Assembly: GCF_016722965.1 (NCBI RefSeq)
Contig: NZ_JAEQNB010000002.1
Span: forward strand, 590,363-654,362
From: Tumebacillus amylolyticus
GTDB lineage: Bacteria > Bacillota > Bacilli > Tumebacillales > Tumebacillaceae
DNA: 64,000 nt
Direction of reading: 5' to 3'
Notes under the pieces: generated by a model
Seen by the model: only the letters and a program-made list of their open reading frames with translations
Database searches by the model: none
Told to the model about the DNA's origin: nothing
Program-made: the position numbers and the translations under genes
Shown here: positions 46,894 to 55,970 of the stretch, in pieces
How positions within the stretch are numbered: the first letter of the stretch is position 1
How the letters are laid out: the number at the start of each line of letters is the position of its first letter

Positions 46894-48987
46894 ATGAAAT
46901 ACATGAAAAAAGGAACGGCGATGTTGCTCGCCGGGTCGATTTTGATCATGCCGTCTCTTACGCCGGTGTCCGCTGTGGCAGACGATTCGTCGGGGGTCAA
47001 CCACACAACGACCGGCAATTTGGAGACGATTGATCGCATGATGGAGAAAAAAGTTCGTGCGCAGTTGCAGTTGTCTGCAGAACAATGGAAGCTTCTCAGT
47101 AGCAAGAGTGCAAAGTTCGGAGACAACCAAGTGACCGTGTGGGATCTTACATTTGCAGAGGACGGAAACCAACTCGACAATCGTCTCGACGTCCAGATGG
47201 ACTTGGATGGAACTTTGTACAGCTATGACCACCTTCAGAAACGCATCGCCATCGGCTCGATCACAGAAGCTGAAGCCGCGAAGCGGGCGGAAGCTTTTTT
47301 GCAGGCGAACGCGCCGGAGTCGGAGGGTCAATGGGCTGTCGTCCATCATGGATACATTGCGGGAGATAAGGGGTACTCCTTTGTCTATGAACGCGAGATC
47401 AACGGCGTACGTGTCTTGGATGACCAAGCCATTCTCGTCGTGGACAATTCGGGAGAGGTCAAGTCCTTCTCTCTCACGCAATGGACAACGGGAGACTTCC
47501 CTGCTGTGGAAAAAGCGATTTCTCAAGAGAAAGCGCAAGACCTCTACAAAAACGCGCTCGACCTGCGCGTCGACTACTATAAACCATACGGCAACTCGTT
47601 CCAACCACTCTACCACGCCATCTGGAAATCGCCCAACACAACAGGAGACGGAGCGCCGTTTCGTCAAGGTCTCCTCTTGGACGCCTACACGGGTCAACGA
47701 TTGCTCGCCAACGGTCAACCGGCCGGCGATCTACGCGTTCCGACCGACACCCTCGTTCCACCGCCAGCCTCTGCACAGGCAGAACGTGCCGTCAGCATGA
47801 CACAGGCTGAAGCGGAGCAAGTCGCCCACTCCTCCGGAGTCCTGCCCGCAGGAAGCACGTTGAAGAATGCCGAGAACCTGAACGATCTGAATTTTTGGAA
47901 GCTCCAATACACAACCTCCAATGGATCTGATCTCCAAATCACGGTCGGCTCCAAAAACGGCAACATTCGCTATTCCTATTTGACACCCTACCCGAAAGCG
48001 GACGGCCCGCGATTGTCTGATGATCAATTGAAGCAAAAGGCGATCGAATGGCTGAACAAACTCGTGCCAAACCGCACGGAATCGTATGTCCTCCGGTATG
48101 AACCGGACGCATTTTCGCAACCTGATGCGGCGTCGTTCCGCTTCTTACGCACGTATCAGGGCCTGCCAACCGATGATGAATACTTGTATCTTCAACTCCA
48201 ACCGCAGACAGGGGAAGTGGTGGAGTACGTAGACGCCTACATGCCGGTGAGAAATGAAAGCAAATACCCATCCGTGCAAAGTCTGATCACGCCCGAACAA
48301 GCCAAACAAGCCTATGCAGCGGCTTATCCCTTGCACTTGAGCTACTACCGCCCGGTCGTGGGGGGTCCGATTCGCTTGGTCTATGCGCAAGATAATTTCC
48401 TGTTCTCCAGACTGGATGCCCAAACGGGCAAAATTTTACCTGCGATCCCGGACCTCCCGCCCCGCATGCAAGGTCATTGGGCAGAATCGGCACTGCAACT
48501 GTTCTCGGAGCGTTCGTTGCTTGGAGATGCAGGCGACGGGACAGACCCGGACAAAGCGTTGACTCGCGGCGAATTGGTCACGTTGCTGACTGATTTCACC
48601 ACGAGCCCCCACTCTCCCAAAGACTTTCCGTATTTGGACGTGGATCCCTATTCCTGGTTGTCGACCCGCGTCGCGTCCGCCTTGGGTCAAGGCTGGATCG
48701 CATCTGACACGGAGTTCCGCCCGAACGACACGATTACCCGAGAAGAGGCGGCGTCTATTCTAGCCCGCGTCCTGACCCACGCAGGTCAAAACGGAGTGAC
48801 CAGCCTCACGCCGAACTATGCCGACACGGCGGACATCTCCCCGTGGGCGCTGGCCAATGTAAGTTTGCTTCAAGAAAAAGGGCTCATGAACGGCGACGAG
48901 GGTCTGTTCCATCCCAAGCAGAACATTACGCTGGCGGAGATGTGTACGATCTTGGTCAACTTGACGAAGCTCACCCACCATATCTAA
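46894..48987 (+). CDS. Secreted YcdB/YcdC-like protein with C-terminal SLH domains
   Basis: 697-aa exported protein. Signal peptide about 1-29 (ending VSAVA). Residues about 45-520 form two PepSY/YcdB-like repeats (for example AEAAKRAEAFLQANAPE...YSFVYEREINGVRVLDDQAILVVDNSGEVKSF, a pattern repeated from about 360). From about 530 three S-layer homology repeats follow (GHWAESALQLFSERSLLG; DVDPYSWLSTRVASALGQGWIASDTEFRPNDTITREEAASILARVL; ISPWALANVSLLQEKGLMNG). It should be anchored to pyruvylated wall polymer. The role of the YcdB-like part is unknown; PepSY-type modules often inhibit or chaperone proteases. Start at 46894 from the signal peptide. Confidence 0.83.
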   Translation: MKYMKKGTAMLLAGSILIMPSLTPVSAVADDSSGVNHTTTGNLETIDRMMEKKVRAQLQLSAEQWKLLSSKSAKFGDNQVTVWDLTFAEDGNQLDNRLDVQMDLDGTLYSYDHLQKRIAIGSITEAEAAKRAEAFLQANAPESEGQWAVVHHGYIAGDKGYSFVYEREINGVRVLDDQAILVVDNSGEVKSFSLTQWTTGDFPAVEKAISQEKAQDLYKNALDLRVDYYKPYGNSFQPLYHAIWKSPNTTGDGAPFRQGLLLDAYTGQRLLANGQPAGDLRVPTDTLVPPPASAQAERAVSMTQAEAEQVAHSSGVLPAGSTLKNAENLNDLNFWKLQYTTSNGSDLQITVGSKNGNIRYSYLTPYPKADGPRLSDDQLKQKAIEWLNKLVPNRTESYVLRYEPDAFSQPDAASFRFLRTYQGLPTDDEYLYLQLQPQTGEVVEYVDAYMPVRNESKYPSVQSLITPEQAKQAYAAAYPLHLSYYRPVVGGPIRLVYAQDNFLFSRLDAQTGKILPAIPDLPPRMQGHWAESALQLFSERSLLGDAGDGTDPDKALTRGELVTLLTDFTTSPHSPKDFPYLDVDPYSWLSTRVASALGQGWIASDTEFRPNDTITREEAASILARVLTHAGQNGVTSLTPNYADTADISPWALANVSLLQEKGLMNGDEGLFHPKQNITLAEMCTILVNLTKLTHHI

Positions 48988-48992
48988 AAATC

Positions 48993-49028
48993 AAAGGCCG
49001 GGTCCGCTTGCGGACACCCGGCTTTTTG
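48993..49028 (+). terminator. Terminator between the two YcdB-like/SLH genes
   Basis: GCCGGGTCCG (48997-49006) pairs with CGGACACCCGGC (49011-49022, one bulge), followed by TTTTTG. Confidence 0.75.
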
Positions 49029-49050
49029 TGCTGAGGGAGGCGTTTTTCAA

Positions 49051-50688
49051 ATGAGGAAAAAGAGAAGCATTGTGTGGCTGTCGGTTCTGGCAGGGACGTT
49101 GGCAACGTGTACGCCGACGATGGCGTTTGCGGAAAGCGGGACTGTGGCAACCACGTCCTCGACCGTATGGACACAGGACAAACTCGTCGAGACCGCTCGT
49201 GCGACGTTGAGTCTCAGCACGTCCGACTGGGTGTTGTTGAAAGCCGAGCATGAACAGACGCCCGAAGACGGCAGCGATCTGTGGTACCTTGCCTTTTCTG
49301 GCCCGCATGGAGATTATTACGACGTTGTGCTGGACGGCCGAAGGGGTGAAGTGACCAACCTCAACCGCACCCATTCGCCGATCAACGCCTACGTCGGTTC
49401 CTTGACACAGGAGGAGGCACGTGAGCGGGCCGAGTCCCTTTTGCGAAAGCTGGCTCCGGAGAGATTCGGGCAGTACGTCTATAGCGAAGGCGCGTACTCG
49501 CCGGTGGAACGGTGTTATCGGTTTGAGTTTGAGCGTTTCGTCGACGGCATCAACGTTCTCGACAATACCGTGCGAATTGCGCTGTATCCCAACGGGGATG
49601 TGTTTCAGTACGCGATCACGTTCACAAAGGGGGACTTCCCGAAGCAGACTCCGGTGCTCTCGGAGGAGTCTGCGCAGAAACTCTATCGCGATTCGTTGAA
49701 CTTGCGCGCAGACACGAGTGCGGGCACAGATGATTCGATCATCTACCGCCCGACCTACCCGCCGTATGAAGACCACTATCCGATCTACAACGCGACGACG
49801 GGGAAATCCATCGACCGCTCAGGGCATGAAGTTCCGCCGACAGACACCTCGCCTGCAAGGGGCGGCGTCACCGTCCCGGACAACCTCCCGGACCTGTACG
49901 TGAAAAAACGCCCGCTTCGCCTCGCGTATCTCACACAGAGCCCCGGCGCAAAACCGATCTTGGTCTATACGCCGCAGACGTTGGAGGCGTTTTTCCCAAG
50001 TCAGGCGCCCGGTTTGGATGTGTTGACGGGAGATTTGACGGGCGACGCCGACTCCGGCACGAATCTCTGGGTGTTCGGTGCAAAACCCTTGCCCGTCCCG
50101 ATCCATGACGGTTGGGCGGCGAAAGGGTTGCAGATGCTGCAAGACCGTGGCATCCTCGCACGCCTCGGCAATCCGACCGATGCCGAGCACGAACTGACGC
50201 GCGCCGAGTTGATCACGATGGTGATGCGCTTTGCGAGCCCGATGTACCTCAGCGGGCAGGAAGACCAAGTCCCCGAGCCCGATGTGCCGAAGTTGCCCTA
50301 TGTGGATGTCCCGCCGACGCATCGGGATCGTCAAGAACTCTACAACGCGTTTGCCTACCAATGGATCGCCGACGACACCCACTTCCGCCCCGAAGACAAG
50401 ATCACCCGCGAAGAAGCCGCCGCAGTGCTGGCACGAATTCTGGGCACACAACTGGGCACGGCGCCCGATGTTGCTCTGCCCTACCTCGACGCCGCCGACA
50501 TCTCGCCGTGGGCTTGGAACAACGTCGCGCTGAACTACCAACTCGGTCTCATGCGCGGGGACGGCACGAACTCTTTTCATCCGAAGCAGTACATCACCCT
50601 CGCCGAGATGAGTTCCGTTCTGACGCAGCTCTCCGTAAAAACAAGCCGTCTCGACATCAACGTCCCGCCGATTTTACTGGGTGAATAA
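49051..50688 (+). CDS. Second secreted YcdB-like protein with SLH domains
   Basis: 545-aa paralogue of the preceding protein. Signal peptide about 1-27 (ending AFA), a single YcdB/PepSY-like unit (about 40-220) including the same pattern ERAESLLRKLAPERFGQ...YRFEFERFVDGINVLDNTVRIALYPNGDVFQY, a Pro-rich linker, and three SLH repeats from about 345 (HDGWAAKGLQMLQDRGILARLG; NAFAYQWIADDTHFRPEDKITREEAAAVLARIL; ISPWAWNNVALNYQLGLMRGD). It has lost the second YcdB unit relative to its neighbour. Start has GGGAGGCG upstream. Probably expressed by read-through. Confidence 0.83.
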   Translation: MRKKRSIVWLSVLAGTLATCTPTMAFAESGTVATTSSTVWTQDKLVETARATLSLSTSDWVLLKAEHEQTPEDGSDLWYLAFSGPHGDYYDVVLDGRRGEVTNLNRTHSPINAYVGSLTQEEARERAESLLRKLAPERFGQYVYSEGAYSPVERCYRFEFERFVDGINVLDNTVRIALYPNGDVFQYAITFTKGDFPKQTPVLSEESAQKLYRDSLNLRADTSAGTDDSIIYRPTYPPYEDHYPIYNATTGKSIDRSGHEVPPTDTSPARGGVTVPDNLPDLYVKKRPLRLAYLTQSPGAKPILVYTPQTLEAFFPSQAPGLDVLTGDLTGDADSGTNLWVFGAKPLPVPIHDGWAAKGLQMLQDRGILARLGNPTDAEHELTRAELITMVMRFASPMYLSGQEDQVPEPDVPKLPYVDVPPTHRDRQELYNAFAYQWIADDTHFRPEDKITREEAAAVLARILGTQLGTAPDVALPYLDAADISPWAWNNVALNYQLGLMRGDGTNSFHPKQYITLAEMSSVLTQLSVKTSRLDINVPPILLGE

Positions 50689-50701
50689 CAGACATGTAAG
50701 C

Positions 50702-50744
50702 AAAAAAGGACTCCCTTCTCATTCGAGAAAGGAGTCCTTTTTTT
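50702..50744. terminator. Bidirectional terminator between convergent genes
   Basis: AAAGGACTCC (50705-50714) pairs with GGAGTCCTTT (50731-50740), A-run on the left and T-run on the right. Serves both the plus-strand SLH gene and the minus-strand DUF3050 gene. Confidence 0.87.
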
Positions 50745-50768
50745 CTCCAAGATGGTTTGCCAGCGCCT

Positions 50769-51542
50769 CTACCAGCAACAAGGCTTGCCGTGAACTTCAT
50801 CCACAACACCCTGCCACAGTTTGATCCGCGTCTCCAAGCACTGCTGTGCCGTCTGCATCGCTTCTTGCAACTTCGCCGGGTCGTCTCCGCAGAGGTACTT
50901 CAACAACTGCTCGGCAAGCGGCCCGTGCGAATCGCCGTCGAGTTCGATGTGGCGGTTCAGATAATACACCAAACGGTCGACTTCTTGGCCCTGCTCTTGA
51001 ATATCTTTCACCAGATGCGTGAACATGTCCGGGATGATGTCCTCTCGCCCGTAGAAAAACGCCGCCGCCACTTCATGCGGCTTGCCATGCAGGGCAATCT
51101 GCATCGTCTGCGTCACAAACCCGCTCACCGAATCGGGCACCCCGACTTCTTCGAACGACTTCTCCACCGATTGCCCGTCCCGAACCCCCTGCAAGAAATG
51201 CTGAATCGGGCGCACATCCGCGCCGACCTGCTCCATCGCTTCCAAGTAGAGGTCAAAGTGCGAGATGAACCCGCCGTTGCCGTCCTCGTCCGTCTCTTCG
51301 CCCAGCACGATCTCATTGATGAAGCGAGCGTACTGCGTCGGCTTGCCCGGCATCCACGGGACGCTGACGTCGGTCAGCAAGTTTTGCAGGCGTTTGAGCA
51401 AGCTCATGAAGTCCCAAACGGCAAACACATGATGTTTCATAAACGTCCGCACTTTGTCGGGCGTGTTCAGTTCTCGGTAGATCTCATGTTCCAAGAGACG
51501 ATCCCGCGTCTCCTGCATGGCTTGTATGTCAAGGGTCTTCAT
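50769..51542 (-). CDS. DUF3050 family protein (heme-oxygenase-like fold)
   Basis: 257-aa all-helical protein matching DUF3050, a family within the heme-oxygenase-like/HDO superfamily. The likely metal-binding Glu/His residues are spread over helices: HHVFAVWDFMSLLKRLQ, EIVLGEETDED, SHFDLYLEAMEQVG and RHIELDGDSHGPLAEQLLKYL. Members are usually small cytoplasmic proteins of unknown reaction; some relatives are diiron oxidases. It stands alone between a terminator and an oppositely transcribed EAL gene. A C-terminal CC (HGKPCCW) is noteworthy. Confidence 0.82.
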   Translation of the reverse strand: MKTLDIQAMQETRDRLLEHEIYRELNTPDKVRTFMKHHVFAVWDFMSLLKRLQNLLTDVSVPWMPGKPTQYARFINEIVLGEETDEDGNGGFISHFDLYLEAMEQVGADVRPIQHFLQGVRDGQSVEKSFEEVGVPDSVSGFVTQTMQIALHGKPHEVAAAFFYGREDIIPDMFTHLVKDIQEQGQEVDRLVYYLNRHIELDGDSHGPLAEQLLKYLCGDDPAKLQEAMQTAQQCLETRIKLWQGVVDEVHGKPCCW

Positions 51543-51697
51543 ATGTACTCTCCTCCTCTACCAATAGGCTTCCGCGAGACAGTATACCATATCCCCCCGC
51601 TTGGAACGCTTTTCAACTTTGTGAACATCCAAAGGAATAACGGGTACTCTGATCGAAATACAAATCATTAGGATACAGAAAGAATCGATGGGGAAGG

Positions 51698-52750
51698 GTG
51701 AACCAAATCGTGACCAATCAGCCATGCCGGGCATGTGCAACAACGACCGACTCCGGGTATGCCGTGCGCTTTGCCGGCGCTCACAACGAACAAGCATTGC
51801 AAGAATGGAAAAACGGGGATCACTTCACTCCGTACCGCACTCTCGATGAGACGACGGTATGGGTTCCGGAGGATGCATGGAGCGGCTTGATCGACTACTT
51901 CCAAGCCCACATGGACGCAGAAAACCTCCAAGCAGCCCCGATGTCCAACGGCGAAGCGGAAGTCTCAGGCGCTTGGCAATCGCTCGACGAGATCCGCCGA
52001 CACCATGACGCGCATTGGATCGACGACGTGATCGCCGAATCTCGCATCAAGACGGTGTTCCAACCGATCGTGTCCGTACAAGACGGAACGGCGCACGTCC
52101 AAGGCTATGAATTTCTCTCTCGTGCCCTCGAAACGGACGGCACGCTGATACCACCCTATAAAATGTTTGAAGCGGCCCGACTGCGCGACCGCCTGTTCGC
52201 ACTTGACCGCGTCTGTCGAATGAGCGCCGTGCGAAATGCGGCCGTCGTCCAAGAGAAGTTGGTGTTCGTCAATTTCATCCCGACCGCCATCTACTCCCCC
52301 GAGCACTGCTTGCAGACCACGCTCGCCGAAGCTCGTGCCACGGGCGTCGACCCGCGCAACTTCGTCTTTGAAGTCGTGGAAACGGACAAGGTCGACAGCG
52401 TCGAGCATCTGGAAAACATCTTGCTCTACTACCGCAAGCACGGGTTCCGCTATGCGCTCGATGATGTCGGGCAAGGCTACTCGACCTTGGAAATGGTCGA
52501 ACGCTTGAAGCCGGACTTCGTGAAACTCGACATGCACTACGTCCAAGGCGTCGCCCAAGATGTCGCCAAGCAAAAAGCAGCCCTCGACCTCCTCCACACC
52601 GCCCGTGCCGTCGGTTCCCGCCCGCTGGCGGAAGGCATCGAGACCGTGGAAGACTGGCGTTGGCTGGTGGAAGCCGGGTATGAATTGTTCCAAGGCTATC
52701 TGTTTGGCAGACCCGAGCATGAACCGCAAGAGGTCTCCCTGGCTCTCTAG
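51698..52750 (+). CDS. EAL-domain cyclic-di-GMP phosphodiesterase
   Basis: 350-aa protein. The N-terminal roughly 95 residues contain CRACATT and a PAS-like or unknown sensing part; the EAL domain fills about 100-345. Catalytic set visible: GYEFLSR (EAL Glu), VNFIP (Asn), FEVVET (Glu), ALDDVGQGYS (DD), VKLD (Lys), AEGIET (Glu) and FQGYLFGRP (Gln), so hydrolysis of c-di-GMP is likely. No GGDEF domain is present. Two GTG starts compete: 51698 and 51710, the latter better spaced from GGGAAGGG. Next to motility and surface-protein genes it may tune motile versus sessile behaviour (inference). Confidence 0.92.
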   Translation: MNQIVTNQPCRACATTTDSGYAVRFAGAHNEQALQEWKNGDHFTPYRTLDETTVWVPEDAWSGLIDYFQAHMDAENLQAAPMSNGEAEVSGAWQSLDEIRRHHDAHWIDDVIAESRIKTVFQPIVSVQDGTAHVQGYEFLSRALETDGTLIPPYKMFEAARLRDRLFALDRVCRMSAVRNAAVVQEKLVFVNFIPTAIYSPEHCLQTTLAEARATGVDPRNFVFEVVETDKVDSVEHLENILLYYRKHGFRYALDDVGQGYSTLEMVERLKPDFVKLDMHYVQGVAQDVAKQKAALDLLHTARAVGSRPLAEGIETVEDWRWLVEAGYELFQGYLFGRPEHEPQEVSLAL

Positions 52751-52755
52751 GTTAC

Positions 52756-52800
52756 GAAAAAAAGAGCACCCACCGTCTCGCGTGTGGGTGCTCTTTTTTA
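52756..52800. terminator. Bidirectional terminator between convergent genes
   Basis: AAAGAGCACCCAC pairs with GTGGGTGCTCTTT around a 10-nt loop, flanked by A and T runs (52756-52799). Confidence 0.88.
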
Positions 52801-55023
52801 CGATTCGCGGTGTCCCAGCGCAATGTCGAGTTCCTGCTGCATCCGCTCCAACCCGAGCAGCAGGTACGGAAACAGCGTGAACAAAAGCATCATCCCCGTC
52901 ACCGCCACGCCGGAGTCGTTCGTGAGCAGCCCGACCGCCGCTCCGAGCGCTCCGCCCATCAGAGCAGGCGCTGCGGGAAAGTCTTGCGGCTTGCGGAACA
53001 GGAACCACAAAAAAACGCCGTACGCCGCCAGCAACACCGTCGACCACATCGACGTGGTGAAAAAGCGGACGAACATCTCCGACTTGCGGGAGAAGATGCG
53101 CAACACTTCGACGAAACCGCCCGAAAGCACTTGGTGAGTCGCCATTCCGATATGCGACGGCACGGCGGAACTTTGGTTGAGCCAGAGAATCAACCCCACC
53201 GCCCCGACCAAGGACAGGGTGAGACCGACGACGGCCCGAAGCGGACGGCGGCGTTTTTGCATGGAGAGGCAGAGCGCGGTCGTGCCGGCCATCGTCAGCG
53301 CCCCTCCTGTGTTGGTGCCGAGAGCCGGTGAAGCGAAAAACGCCGTGAGCAACGCCCCTGTGAGGAGAAAGCCGAGGTTCACGAAGGGGACACGGCTTTT
53401 TTTTGCGGTGGCTTGGAGGTGTAAGAGCGCGCCGTAGAAGAGGGCGACCGCTCCGACGAGGATGCCCATGTATTCGTTGCCGACACCGTAGTAGCGGGCT
53501 CCGACGATCGGGTCGTAGCTGAGAAGCGAGCTCTTGGACAGCGAACCTCCTTGCCAGATGTCGAACAGCACAACTCCAATCGTCCAGCCGGAGATCCAAA
53601 TCGAGCGTCCGGCGACACTTTGCGTGATCGAGAGGATGCGAAACGGAATCGCGAGAAACAGCAAGAGACTGGCGACCAGCACGGCACCCGTCTCGACGAA
53701 GTTACGAGCGTGCCAGAGCGGCAACGTGTACAAGCAGAGCGGCATCGCCATGACGATCCAGAGCAAACGGCGTGAGAAGCTCACCGACGGACCCGTGACC
53801 AAAAGCAACCGAAGCAACGCGGCGAGAAATCCAAGACCGACGAGCACCCCGACGAACACGAGAAGCACCGTTCGGTGGGTGTAGGTCCAGATGATCGAAG
53901 TTTTGAGCGTGTTCAGAGCGGACGGTTTGAGTTTGGAGGTGGTGGTCAGCGGATACCCGATCATGCCCGTCGGCTTGCTCACATGCAAGAAATCCGCAAT
54001 CGTCGGCACCACGTCCAAGTTCGTCACGAGACCCACGCGTCGTGTCGTGGCGGAGGTCAGGACGGCGTCCGCTTGCGTTTGACCGCCTGCCATCGCGATC
54101 GGGGCGAGCCATTCCTGTTGCTTCGCCGCGTCTGTGGAGACTTCGGGGGAAGCGACGAGCAACAGGTGGTTGGCGTCCGTTTTGGAAAGCAAGGTTCCCA
54201 CAAAAGCGTCGATCTCCTGCAACGTCTCCGTACGCAACGCCCGGTAGCGGGCTTCCGTGAGTTTGGAGCGGTACGTTTCCAAGCGATAGAGATCGGCGAG
54301 GTCAAACACGACCAGCGCCGCGGGGGCTTGGGATCGTGTTCGGGTGAATTCGTTCCCCATTTGTTGATAGTCCGTGCGCACGCCGTAAGGTCGCATGGGG
54401 TCGGGTGTGAGCAAGCGGGCCGAGACATCTCCAAGGTCGGTCTCTCCCAGAGAATCGGTCGTGACGAGCGCGGCGGGTCGCCACGTGGACGTGCCACGGT
54501 CGCTGGAACCGTAGACCGCCGTGCGCAGACCTTGACTGTGCATCGCGTCTCCGAACGTCCCGAGAGTTCCCGCCCATTGGCGGACGTCTTGCTGACGTTG
54601 TTGTTTGAACATCGAGAGCAGCAACACACCGTCTCCCTCTCGTGCAGGAGTTCCGCTCAATTGGCGGTACATCGCCGAGGCGGGGACTTCACTCGCCCGT
54701 TTGGGCAGGGCTTCCGAGGCATTGAAGGCGAGGACGGCCGACTCTTGCATCTTGGTCGGTCTCCCGAACGCCAGCGTCGCATACGCCGAGCCGTCTGTAT
54801 GCCCGCCGCCCGTGTTCACGTTGAGCAGGCCGCGTGCCATCTCTTGCAGGTGCGGCATCTCTTGGATGTCGTCATTGGAGAGGCGGTTGACGAGCACCAG
54901 CAACGCCTGACGCTCCGGGGCGTTGGATTGCGGGAGATGTGCGGCGTTTGCAGGCACCGCCCCTACGATGCTGAGACAGCAGGCCGCCAGCCACGCGGCG
55001 CATGCTTTTTTCCAAGAGTTCAT
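52798..55023 (-). CDS. Exported phosphatase/sulfatase-like domain fused to a polytopic membrane domain
   Basis: 741-aa protein. Signal peptide about 1-27, then an extracellular region (about 28-375) with alkaline-phosphatase-superfamily traits: a strand-rich start (ALLVLVNRLSNDDI), VVFDLADLYRLE, LLLVASPEVSTD and TNLDVVPTIADFLHV, the last typical of that fold near the second metal site. From about 385 to 735 it has about ten membrane segments, with an extracellular GARYYGVGNEYMGILVGAV loop. The canonical catalytic Ser/Thr with its flanking Asp is not evident, so activity is uncertain. I do not know a named family. Start at 55023. Confidence 0.7.
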   Translation of the reverse strand: MNSWKKACAAWLAACCLSIVGAVPANAAHLPQSNAPERQALLVLVNRLSNDDIQEMPHLQEMARGLLNVNTGGGHTDGSAYATLAFGRPTKMQESAVLAFNASEALPKRASEVPASAMYRQLSGTPAREGDGVLLLSMFKQQRQQDVRQWAGTLGTFGDAMHSQGLRTAVYGSSDRGTSTWRPAALVTTDSLGETDLGDVSARLLTPDPMRPYGVRTDYQQMGNEFTRTRSQAPAALVVFDLADLYRLETYRSKLTEARYRALRTETLQEIDAFVGTLLSKTDANHLLLVASPEVSTDAAKQQEWLAPIAMAGGQTQADAVLTSATTRRVGLVTNLDVVPTIADFLHVSKPTGMIGYPLTTTSKLKPSALNTLKTSIIWTYTHRTVLLVFVGVLVGLGFLAALLRLLLVTGPSVSFSRRLLWIVMAMPLCLYTLPLWHARNFVETGAVLVASLLLFLAIPFRILSITQSVAGRSIWISGWTIGVVLFDIWQGGSLSKSSLLSYDPIVGARYYGVGNEYMGILVGAVALFYGALLHLQATAKKSRVPFVNLGFLLTGALLTAFFASPALGTNTGGALTMAGTTALCLSMQKRRRPLRAVVGLTLSLVGAVGLILWLNQSSAVPSHIGMATHQVLSGGFVEVLRIFSRKSEMFVRFFTTSMWSTVLLAAYGVFLWFLFRKPQDFPAAPALMGGALGAAVGLLTNDSGVAVTGMMLLFTLFPYLLLGLERMQQELDIALGHRES

Positions 55024-55167
55024 GTGAGTCCCTCCTGCGCAACCATTCTTTTCCACAGGATGCCCCACTTTTTGCTAAAAAACCTTGCCACCTCTCCCTC
55101 GCTCCTTGATAATAAGGGCTAGAATCCCCCCATGAATCTGCACCTTCTCAAAGGAGGCCCACTATAG

Positions 55168-55896
55168 ATGTCTCAACCGATCGGCACCATCGAGCAACTG
55201 GTTCGCTTCCCCGTCAAGTCGTTTGGCGGTGAACAGCTTCAGAGCGTGGAGGTCACCCCGTACGGACTCTACGGCGACCGCAGTGCGTACTTCACGTTTG
55301 ACGACGAACAGCAAAAGTATGTCACCATCCAAACGTGGCCCCCGCTTGCGGCGTACCGTGCCACGCTGGGTGAACCCGATTCTCAGAACGGACTGCCTGC
55401 CATCGCGGTGACCAACCCGTCCGGCAAGTCGTATTCGTGGCCGGAGGAGGGACTTTTGCAAGAGATCGCAGACGGCACGAAACGCGCGATCAAAGTTCAT
55501 CAGCGCCGTCCGGATGAAGAGACGGTGAATTTTACAGAGCCGCTTTTGATCACGACGACCGCTTCACTGCGTGCGCTTTGCGATCTCATGGGGCGCGAGG
55601 AGATTGACAACGCCCGGTTCCGCTCCAACCTCGTGCTGCAGACGGACGTTCCGTTTGTGGAAGAGACGTGGCTTGGCAAGCACGTGCGCATCGGCGATGT
55701 CGTGCTCGAACTGACCGACCTCTGCCCGCGTTGTTTTTATATCAACGTAAGCCCTGCGGACGGCTCTGTCGATCCTGCGATTCTCAAGACCGTTTTCAAG
55801 GAACGTCAGGAAAACTTCGGCGTGTTTGCCCGAGTTGTGACACCCGGCACTTTGCACCTCGGCGATACGGCCTCTCTCGTAGAAGGAGACGGGTAG
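55168..55896 (+). CDS. MOSC-domain protein
   Basis: 242-aa protein of the MOSC family (molybdenum-cofactor sulfurase C-terminal domain), with an N-terminal beta-barrel part (IGTIEQLVRFPVKSFGGEQLQSVEVTPYGLYGDR) and the conserved Cys in LELTDLCPRCFYINV. MOSC proteins bind or transfer sulfur or molybdenum cofactor; many, including YiiM/YuaD, detoxify N-hydroxylated bases. No MoCo genes are nearby. The start has AAAGGAGG ten bases upstream. Monocistronic, ended by a bidirectional terminator. Confidence 0.88.
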   Translation: MSQPIGTIEQLVRFPVKSFGGEQLQSVEVTPYGLYGDRSAYFTFDDEQQKYVTIQTWPPLAAYRATLGEPDSQNGLPAIAVTNPSGKSYSWPEEGLLQEIADGTKRAIKVHQRRPDEETVNFTEPLLITTTASLRALCDLMGREEIDNARFRSNLVLQTDVPFVEETWLGKHVRIGDVVLELTDLCPRCFYINVSPADGSVDPAILKTVFKERQENFGVFARVVTPGTLHLGDTASLVEGDG

Positions 55897-55915
55897 GTCG
55901 CCGTTTCCTCATCAC

Positions 55916-55962
55916 GAAAAAAAGACCTCCTCGATCCGGGATCGAAGAGGTCTTCTTTTTTT
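55916..55962. terminator. Bidirectional terminator between convergent genes
   Basis: AAAGACCTC...TCGATCC and GGATCGA...GAGGTCTT form one long stem (55921-55954), with A-run left and T-run right. Confidence 0.87.
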
Positions 55963-55970
55963 GCACCGGC

